Shown piece after piece: positions 6,370 through 11,050 of a stretch of DNA of 11,050 bases. Position 1 is the stretch's first letter, and every line of letters starts with the position of its first letter. Made by a program: the position numbers and the translations under genes. Under the pieces are notes generated by a model, which was not told the DNA's origin, did no database searches, and saw only the letters and a list, made by a program, of their open reading frames with translations. This DNA is from Deltaproteobacteria bacterium (lineage in GTDB: Bacteria; Desulfobacterota; DSM-4660; Desulfatiglandales; HGW-15): NCBI GenBank assembly GCA_016926135.1, contig JAFGPH010000195.1:1-11050 (forward strand), given 5' to 3'.

Positions 6370-7638
6370 ATGCAAAGAAAAGACAATTCCAGTGATGATC
6401 TCTTGTGCTCCTTCTGCGGCAAGAGTCAGGACGAGGTGAAGAAGCTGATCGCAGGTCCTTCGGTTTACATCTGCGACGAGTGCATTCAGCTCTGCAATGA
6501 GATCATCGCAGAGGACTACAGCCAGGAGGTGGAGCAAGGGGCCGGGGGGAAGATCCCCAAGCCCTTCGAAATCAAGCAAATCCTGGATCAATACGTGATC
6601 GAGCAGGAGCGACCCAAGAAGATTCTATCCGTCGCGGTTCACAATCATTACAAACGGATCGCGAGCAAGGTCGACCTGGAGGGCGTGGAGATCCAGAAGA
6701 GCAACATTCTGCTGATCGGGCCTACGGGGTCGGGCAAGACCCTGCTGGCCCAGACCCTGGCCAAGATCCTGAAGGTCCCTTTCACCATCGCGGATGCCAC
6801 GACCCTCACCGAGGCGGGTTATGTGGGCGAGGACGTGGAAAACATCATCCTGAACCTGGTGCAGAACGCGGATTATGACATCGATGCCGCCACCCGGGGC
6901 ATCGTCTACATTGATGAGATCGACAAGATCGCCCGGAAGTCCGACAGCCCGTCCATTACGCGCGATGTCTCCGGGGAGGGTGTGCAGCAGGCCCTGTTGA
7001 AGATTATCGAGGGCACCATGGCGAGCATCCCGCCCAAGGGAGGGCGAAAGCACCCTCAGCAGGATTTCGTGAAGGTGAACACGGACAACGTCCTCTTCAT
7101 CTGCGGGGGCACCTTCAACGGCCTGGACAAGATCATCCGGTCCCGCATCGGGAGCAAGACCATGGGCTTTGAGGCGGATATCCACAGCGGCCAGAAGCAG
7201 GACATCAACCAGATCATGCCCCTGGTGCAGCCGGAAGACTTGATCCATTTCGGTCTGATTCCCGAGTTCATCGGGAGGCTGCCCATCCTGGCCACGCTGG
7301 ATGACCTCAGCCTGGACGCCCTGGTCAGGATCCTGACCGAGCCCAAGAACGCCCTGGTCAAGCAGTACCGGAAGCTTTTCGAACTGGAGAACGTCAACCT
7401 GAAGTACAGCGATGCCGCGCTTCTGGCCATTGCAAAAGATGCCCTCAAAAGAAAGTCCGGCGCCCGTGGCCTGCGGGCGATCATGGAGAGCATCATGCTG
7501 GAGATCATGTACGATCTCCCCTGTATGACAGGGGTGAAGGAGTGCGTGGTCGGGGAGGAAGTGGTCGCCAGGGGAGAAGCACCCCTGCTACTTTATGAGA
7601 ATCAGGTGGATACGCAAAGATATGTTCAATCTCAATAG
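6370..7638 (+). CDS. clpX: ATP-dependent Clp protease ATP-binding subunit ClpX
   Basis: This 422-residue AAA+ unfoldase recognises tagged substrates, unfolds them and threads them into ClpP. The N-terminal zinc-binding domain has four cysteines (Cys13, Cys16, Cys35, Cys38). The AAA+ module shows Walker A GPTGSGKT (117-124), pore loop GYVG (150-153) and Walker [10 protein letters not shown] (178-186). It also has the [11 protein letters not shown] arginine-finger region and a sensor-2 segment [12 protein letters not shown] near the C-terminal domain. The ClpP-docking loop, normally Ile-Gly-Phe, reads Met-Gly-Phe here (in KTMGFEADI). That is a conservative change which should still dock. An AGGAG SD overlaps the clpP stop region, nine bases before the ATG. 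The 3' end overlaps the start of lon. Confidence 0.98.
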   Translation: MQRKDNSSDDLLCSFCGKSQDEVKKLIAGPSVYICDECIQLCNEIIAEDYSQEVEQGAGGKIPKPFEIKQILDQYVIEQERPKKILSVAVHNHYKRIASKVDLEGVEIQKSNILLIGPTGSGKTLLAQTLAKILKVPFTIADATTLTEAGYVGEDVENIILNLVQNADYDIDAATRGIVYIDEIDKIARKSDSPSITRDVSGEGVQQALLKIIEGTMASIPPKGGRKHPQQDFVKVNTDNVLFICGGTFNGLDKIIRSRIGSKTMGFEADIHSGQKQDINQIMPLVQPEDLIHFGLIPEFIGRLPILATLDDLSLDALVRILTEPKNALVKQYRKLFELENVNLKYSDAALLAIAKDALKRKSGARGLRAIMESIMLEIMYDLPCMTGVKECVVGEEVVARGEAPLLLYENQVDTQRYVQSQ

Positions 7639-10081
7639 AAAACGGTCGTCCGATCTGTCTCTGCCGGAAGATGCCCAATATCCCCTTCTTCCCCTGAGAG
7701 ACGTGGTGGTTTTTCCCAACATGGTGGTGCCTCTTTTCGTGGGCAGGGACAAGTCCATCAAGGCCCTCGAATACGCCATGTCCCATGAGAAGGAGGTTTT
7801 CCTCTCGGCCCAGAGGGATGCCAAGCTGGACCGGCCCGGGGAGAACGACATTTATCACTACGGCACCCTGGGAACGGTGCTGCAGCTGCTGCGGCTGCCC
7901 GACGGCACGGTGAAGGCCCTGATCGAGGGAAAGCAGAGAGCGAAGGTGGTGGGCTTTGCCCCTAACCCGGATTTCTTCATGGTCATCGTCCAGCGGATTT
8001 GGGACGACTGGGAGATGAACGACCAGACCCGTGCCCTGATGCGGGCCCTCAATGAGGGCTTTGAGGAATACGCCAAATTCAACGAGAAGATGGGGAAAGA
8101 TCTTGTTGCCACGCTGGCCTCCATCGACGACCCGGTGCGTCTGGGCGACACCATGGCTGCCCATCTGATCATGAAGGTGAAGGACAAGCAGGAGGTCCTG
8201 GAGACCGAGGACCTCACCCTCCGGCTGGAGACCCTCTTCGACAAGCTCCGGAACGAGATCAACATCCTGAAGCTGGAGACCCGTCTCAAGAAGCGGGTCA
8301 AGAAGCAGATGGAGAAGACCCAGAAAGACTACTACCTGAATGAGCAGATGCGAGCCATTCAGAAGGAGATGGGGACCAAGGACGATTTCAAGGCCGAGTT
8401 GGCGGAGCTCGAGAAGAAGATCAAGCGGAAGAGGCTTTCCAAGGAAGCACACGCCAGGACCTGGCAGGAGTTCAAAAAGCTCAAGATGATGTCGCCCATG
8501 TCCGCGGAGGCGACGGTGGTGAGGAATTACATTGACTGGATCCTGGCCCTGCCCTGGGCGGATAAGACCAGGATCCGGATGGACGTTTCGGAGGCGGAGA
8601 GGATCCTGGACGAGGACCACTACGGTCTCCAGAAGCCCAAGGAGAGGATTCTGGAATATCTGGCGGTGCAAAGTCTCACACGCAAGATCAAGGGTCCCAT
8701 CCTCTGCCTGGTCGGCCCACCGGGCGTGGGCAAGACCTCTGTGGCCAAGTCCGTGGCCAGGGCCACGGGACGCAATTTCGTGAGGCTCAGCCTGGGCGGG
8801 GTGAGGGATGAGGCCGAGATTCGAGGTCACAGGAGAACTTACATCGGTGCGCTGCCCGGAAAGATCATTCAGTACCTCCGGAAAGCCAAGTCCAGCAACC
8901 CGGTCTTCTGTCTGGACGAGGTGGACAAGATGAGCACCGACTTTCGAGGGGACCCCTCCGCCGCACTTTTGGAGGTGCTGGATCCGGAGCAGAACTTCGC
9001 ATTCAACGACCATTACCTCGATCTGGACTACGATCTGTCCGACGTGCTGTTCATTACCACGGCCAATACCCTTCACAACATCCCGCTGCCCCTGCAGGAC
9101 CGGATGGAGATCATTCGCCTGCCGGGTTACACGGAGTTGGAGAAAGTCAAGATCGCCGAGCAGTTCCTCATTCGAAAGCAGATCGAGCAAAATGGACTGG
9201 AGGGTGTGGACCTGGAGTTCTCGGACTCCGCCGTGCTGACCATCATACGGAATTATACCCGTGAGGCCGGGGTCCGGAACCTGGAGCGGGAGATCTCCTC
9301 GGTCTGCCGGAAGGTGGCCAAGGAGGTGGTGAGGAATGGAAAGGACGCCAAGATCCGGATCACGGCCAACTCCATTCAAGGCTATCTGGGTGTGATCAAA
9401 TACCGCTTCGGTAGCACGGAGGAGGAGGATCAGATCGGCGTCACCACGGGGCTTGCCTGGACCGATGTGGGCGGGGAACTCCTGCAAACCGAGGTGGCCT
9501 TCATGCCGGGCAAGGGAAACCTGGTGCTGACGGGAAAACTCGGGGAGGTCATGCAGGAGTCCGCGCAGGCTGCGCTGAGCTACGTCCGGACGCGGGCCAG
9601 GCAGCTGAGGCTTCCGGATCGCTTTTACGAGGGGATCGACCTCCACATCCACGTGCCCGAGGGAGCGATCCCCAAGGACGGCCCTTCCGCGGGCATTGCC
9701 CTGGCCACCTCCATCGTGTCGGCCCTGACCCGCAAGCCGGTGCGGCACGATATCGCCATGACCGGCGAGATCACGCTTCGCGGAAGGGTGCTGCCCATCG
9801 GCGGCCTGAAGGAGAAGATCCTTGCCGCGCACAGGGGCCAGGTGAAAAAGGTGCTCATCCCCCTGGAGAACAAGAAGGACATCGAGGAGATTCCCAAGAG
9901 GGTTCTCAAAAAGGTGGAACTGGTGCTGGTGGACCATATGGACGAAGTGCTGAAACAGGCCCTGGTCCTGGAGGAGGGAGAGAAGCTTTTCGCGAGTGAT
10001 GAAGAGAACCGGCCCTTCTGCGTGGAAGCCCCTCAGGAGGCCGTGAAACCCCCGGTCTCCGATGAACTGACCGCCCACTGA
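7622..10081 (+). CDS. lon: ATP-dependent Lon protease (LonA type)
   Basis: This cytosolic protease combines AAA+ unfolding and peptidase activity in one 819-residue chain. It degrades misfolded and short-lived regulatory proteins. The N-terminal substrate domain begins at [19 protein letters not shown] coiled-coil, highly charged stretch (about 200-275) includes [20 protein letters not shown]. The AAA+ module has Walker A GPPGVGKT (365-372) and Walker [10 protein letters not shown] (428-436). The protease domain carries the Ser-Lys dyad: Ser689 in KDGPSAG and Lys732 in GGLKEK. It is somewhat longer than E. coli Lon, mainly from about 20 extra N-terminal residues and an acidic C-terminal tail. 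I chose ATG 7622 because AGGTGGA (7604-7610) precedes it. ATG 7595 would add nine residues and has a poorer site. With 7622 the gene overlaps the end of clpX by 17 bp, in another frame. Confidence 0.97.
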   Translation: MFNLNRKRSSDLSLPEDAQYPLLPLRDVVVFPNMVVPLFVGRDKSIKALEYAMSHEKEVFLSAQRDAKLDRPGENDIYHYGTLGTVLQLLRLPDGTVKALIEGKQRAKVVGFAPNPDFFMVIVQRIWDDWEMNDQTRALMRALNEGFEEYAKFNEKMGKDLVATLASIDDPVRLGDTMAAHLIMKVKDKQEVLETEDLTLRLETLFDKLRNEINILKLETRLKKRVKKQMEKTQKDYYLNEQMRAIQKEMGTKDDFKAELAELEKKIKRKRLSKEAHARTWQEFKKLKMMSPMSAEATVVRNYIDWILALPWADKTRIRMDVSEAERILDEDHYGLQKPKERILEYLAVQSLTRKIKGPILCLVGPPGVGKTSVAKSVARATGRNFVRLSLGGVRDEAEIRGHRRTYIGALPGKIIQYLRKAKSSNPVFCLDEVDKMSTDFRGDPSAALLEVLDPEQNFAFNDHYLDLDYDLSDVLFITTANTLHNIPLPLQDRMEIIRLPGYTELEKVKIAEQFLIRKQIEQNGLEGVDLEFSDSAVLTIIRNYTREAGVRNLEREISSVCRKVAKEVVRNGKDAKIRITANSIQGYLGVIKYRFGSTEEEDQIGVTTGLAWTDVGGELLQTEVAFMPGKGNLVLTGKLGEVMQESAQAALSYVRTRARQLRLPDRFYEGIDLHIHVPEGAIPKDGPSAGIALATSIVSALTRKPVRHDIAMTGEITLRGRVLPIGGLKEKILAAHRGQVKKVLIPLENKKDIEEIPKRVLKKVELVLVDHMDEVLKQALVLEEGEKLFASDEENRPFCVEAPQEAVKPPVSDELTAH

Positions 10082-10094
10082 TGCATCAATTTGC

Positions 10095-10124
10095 TTGACA
10101 CGGGGGAGGGCCTGAGGGTAATAA
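10095..10124 (+). promoter_or_regulatory. Probable promoter of the tRNA-Val/tRNA-Asp unit
   Basis: A perfect TTGACA (10095-10100) is followed after 18 bp by TAATAA (10119-10124). A GC-rich block then leads into the tRNA at 10141, as expected of a stable-RNA promoter with a GC-rich discriminator. No terminator lies between lon and this site, so read-through from lon is also possible. Confidence 0.6.
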
Positions 10125-10140
10125 AACAAATTCGCCCGGG

Positions 10141-10215
10141 GGGCGGATAGCTCAGTGGGAGAGCATCGGCCTTACAAGCCGGGGGTCGCAGGTTCAAATC
10201 CTGTTCCGCCTACCA
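10141..10215 (+). tRNA. tRNA-Val (anticodon TAC)
   Basis: A complete cloverleaf can be drawn. The acceptor GGGCGGA pairs with TCCGCCT (one G-T wobble at the top pair) and the D-arm is GCTC/GAGC. The anticodon stem TCGGC/GCCGG holds the loop CTTACAA, whose anticodon is TAC, reading GUA and other Val codons. The T-arm is GCAGG-TTCAAAT-CCTGT. The 3' CCA is encoded (10213-10215). Confidence 0.96.
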
Positions 10216-10231
10216 GAATCTGCCTGAATGC

Positions 10232-10309
10232 GGGGACGTAGTTCAGTTTGGTTAGAACGCCGGCCTGTCACGCCGGAGGTCGCGAGTTCGAGCCTCGTCG
10301 TCCCCGCCA
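10232..10309 (+). tRNA. tRNA-Asp (anticodon GTC)
   Basis: A complete cloverleaf is visible. The acceptor GGGGACG pairs perfectly with CGTCCCC, and the D-arm is GTTC/GAAC with a 10-nt loop. The anticodon stem CCGGC/GCCGG holds the loop CTGTCAC, giving anticodon GTC. The T-arm is GCGAG-TTCGAGC-CTCGT. The discriminator is G and the CCA is encoded (10307-10309). It follows tRNA-Val by 16 nt and shares its promoter and terminator. Confidence 0.97.
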
Positions 10310-10318
10310 ATTTCAGAT

Positions 10319-10356
10319 AAAGGGGCCTGGAGCAAATCCAGGCCCCTTTTGTTTTG
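10319..10356 (+). terminator. Intrinsic terminator of the tRNA unit
   Basis: AAAGGGGCCTGG (10319-10330) and CCAGGCCCCTTT (10338-10349) form perfect 12-bp arms around a 7-nt loop, followed by TGTTTT. The A-run before the stem could also let the hairpin work weakly on the minus strand. Confidence 0.93.
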
Positions 10357-10370
10357 GCCTTGGGAGCCCC

Positions 10371-10442
10371 ATGTCGCACTGGGGCTATGTCCTCCGGAGC
10401 CTGATGGCCGGAAGCTACTACATGGGTTCCACCCAGGAGCTT
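10371..10442 (+). pseudogene. Remnant: N-terminal piece of a GIY-YIG nuclease-like gene
   Basis: The first 24 codons from ATG 10371 read [11 protein letters not shown], then [10 protein letters not shown] after a three-residue spacer. They match the start of small stand-alone GIY-YIG endonuclease-fold proteins, with GYV in the GIY place and YMG in the YIG place. The family normally continues with a basic helix carrying the catalytic Arg, then a Glu, to about 90 residues. Here the similarity ends at codon 24, and the frame runs into an unrelated serine/arginine-rich stretch with a stop at 10503-10505. No catalytic Arg or Glu context follows, so the gene is dead. There is no clear SD. Family recognition is by memory of the motif, not by a search. 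Confidence 0.65.
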
Positions 10443-10725
10443 TTACGGAGCAGGTCGTCGCGATGTTATCCCCAGTTCTCAAGAGCAGACGTGCCATTGA
10501 GTTAACCATTTCGATCATGAAGGTATTTACCCGGTTGAGGGAGATGTGATGGGTGCACACAGGGAGCTTGCGCCAGGCTGAAGGAGTTGGAAGGCAAGAT
10601 CCGGGATCATTGATGAGCAGATTAGTGAGTTATTGAAAAATTTCTGCGTCCTAACGAAGGGAGATGGTAATATGCCGAGAAGGCAAATCATACAGGAAAA
10701 GCGGATAGATTTCCCGGGGAGGTGA
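10433..10725 (+). pseudogene. Remnant: C-terminal half of an ORF6N-domain protein, multiply frameshifted
   Basis: ORF6N-domain proteins (PF10543, phage-type DNA-binding/antirepressor relatives) share a stretch like AFTEQGVAMLSSVL, then RAIQVNIxIMRAFVRLREM. Their tail runs HKELAxxLxELExK and ends in a short basic segment. The plus strand here gives [16 protein letters not shown] plus [20 protein letters not shown] and a stop (10547-10549). One base away in frame, from 10549, it reads MGAHRELA. Another shift gives ARLKELEGKIRDH (10572-10610), and a further one gives DEQISELLKNF and a tail KRIDFPGR ending at 10723-10725. Three frame changes in about 180 nt and a missing N-terminal half show decay. 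The Gly-to-Val change after FTEQ also fits relaxed constraint. Its tail overlaps the SD of the next gene. Confidence 0.7.
10663..10673 (+). promoter_or_regulatory. Possible extended -10 promoter for the downstream gene
   Basis: TGG followed by TAATAT (TG at 10665-10666, hexamer 10668-10673) fits the extended -10 form, about 60 nt before the GTG at 10732. No matching -35 is visible. It is the only promoter-like site between the tRNA terminator and the last gene that I would offer. Confidence 0.3.
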
Positions 10726-10731
10726 AGGCGC

Positions 10732-11050
10732 GTGGATTCTTTTTCCTTTGAATTCAAGCTGGCGGATGTGGATCTGGACCTCTTGTCGAAGGATGCGGGG
10801 ATGCTGAAAAGCGACGAGGCGGCCCTGATGTCCGCACTTGAGGAGCACCTGAAGGAACTTTTCGGGCGGCTGCCGGGAGAGGCGCAAATCATCCCCCATG
10901 ACGAGTCCATCTCGGTCATGTGGGCTCCGGCGCCATCCCAGGACATGGGTTCCGTAATGGACCTGGCGGTAGGCCTGATCTACAGGCGAGCCTTTGCCCA
11001 GGCGGAGCCCCTGTTGAGAAGCCTCTTGCTGAGGTATCCGGATGATCGCC
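10732..11050 (+). CDS. Unrecognised protein with a TPR-like hairpin (partial, runs off window)
   Basis: From GTG 10732 the frame is open for 106 codons to the window edge, with strongly GC-third codons like the neighbours. The start is decided by a near-perfect SD, GGAGGTGA (10718-10725), six bases upstream. The product begins MDSFSFEFKLADVDLDLLSKD, a soluble, acidic start with no signal peptide. A helix around 28-47 (SDEAALMSALEEHLKELFGR) and a short beta-like stretch ISVMW (60-64) follow. From about 75 the sequence AVGLIYRRAFAQAEPLLRSLLLRYPDD has the spacing of a tetratricopeptide repeat (Tyr, Ala-x-x-Leu-Leu and terminal Pro-Asp-Asp). The remainder lies outside the window, so the family cannot be named. 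It sits directly behind the dead ORF6N gene. Confidence 0.8.
   Translation, partial: MDSFSFEFKLADVDLDLLSKDAGMLKSDEAALMSALEEHLKELFGRLPGEAQIIPHDESISVMWAPAPSQDMGSVMDLAVGLIYRRAFAQAEPLLRSLLLRYPDDR

Noticed and set aside
10079..10088. 10-bp palindrome TGATGCATCA over the lon stop codon
   Set aside because: Too short to claim as an operator, and the bases are partly fixed by the stop codon. Its closeness to the tRNA promoter may be chance.
7505..10129. Very long antisense open frame (over 870 codons) opposite lon
   Set aside because: It mirrors lon, whose GC-third codons leave few antisense stops. The peptide is low in pattern, rich in His, Leu, Gln and Gly, has no domain and no SD. Lon itself is certain.
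10232..10725. Integration site (att) of a mobile element at tRNA-Asp
   Set aside because: I found no downstream copy of the tRNA 3' end and no integrase or transposase. The relic genes alone do not show a bounded element.
1..11050. CRISPR array, insertion sequence or long direct repeats
   Set aside because: No regularly spaced repeats, no transposase motifs and no terminal inverted repeats were seen on either strand.

Overview
This window looks like chromosomal DNA from a GC-rich, Gram-negative-type bacterium, most likely a Desulfobacterota (former deltaproteobacterial) lineage. That placement is inference from three things: the gene order tig-clpP-clpX-lon followed by tRNAs, the style of the FmdB-like zinc-ribbon protein, and the NEW3-domain protein paired with an ABC exporter. 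No marker gene here fixes the genus.

Left part (1-3640). The C-terminal end of an unrecognised rightward gene (to 227) converges on, and overlaps, a leftward four-gene operon. In transcription order the operon encodes an FmdB-type zinc-ribbon protein, a secreted and membrane-anchored NEW3-domain protein, an ABC ATPase and an ABC-2 permease. Gaps are 15, 1 and 3 nt, each gene has a Shine-Dalgarno (SD) sequence, and a good sigma70-type promoter (3586-3614) lies upstream. A 12-bp perfect palindrome sits at its expected transcription start. The substrate of the exporter cannot be read from sequence.

Middle (3640-4403). A divergent promoter drives a 100-residue protein of unknown function. About 400 nt without a convincing gene follow, containing a strong hairpin with 11-bp arms. 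This stretch is probably the leader or promoter region of the next operon.

Right-centre (4404-10081). This is the classic protein quality-control cluster: trigger factor, ClpP, ClpX and Lon, all rightward. It covers co-translational folding of nascent chains and two ATP-dependent proteolytic systems. Catalytic and nucleotide-binding residues are intact in all of them. The lon start lies inside the end of clpX.

Right end (10081-11050). A tRNA promoter, tRNA-Val(TAC), tRNA-Asp(GTC) and a textbook intrinsic terminator come first. Directly behind the terminator is a graveyard of two broken genes: the N-terminal start of a GIY-YIG nuclease, joined within a few bases to the C-terminal half of an ORF6N-domain protein that is spread over three frames. 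The window closes with the start of a rightward gene (GTG, very strong SD) for an unrecognised protein with one TPR-like helical hairpin, which runs off the edge.

Most of the window is ordinary housekeeping. The least explained items are the zinc-ribbon/NEW3/ABC operon and its palindrome, the 100-residue orphan, the hairpin leader before tig, and the fused gene relics behind tRNA-Asp. I see no clear new defence or mobile system.
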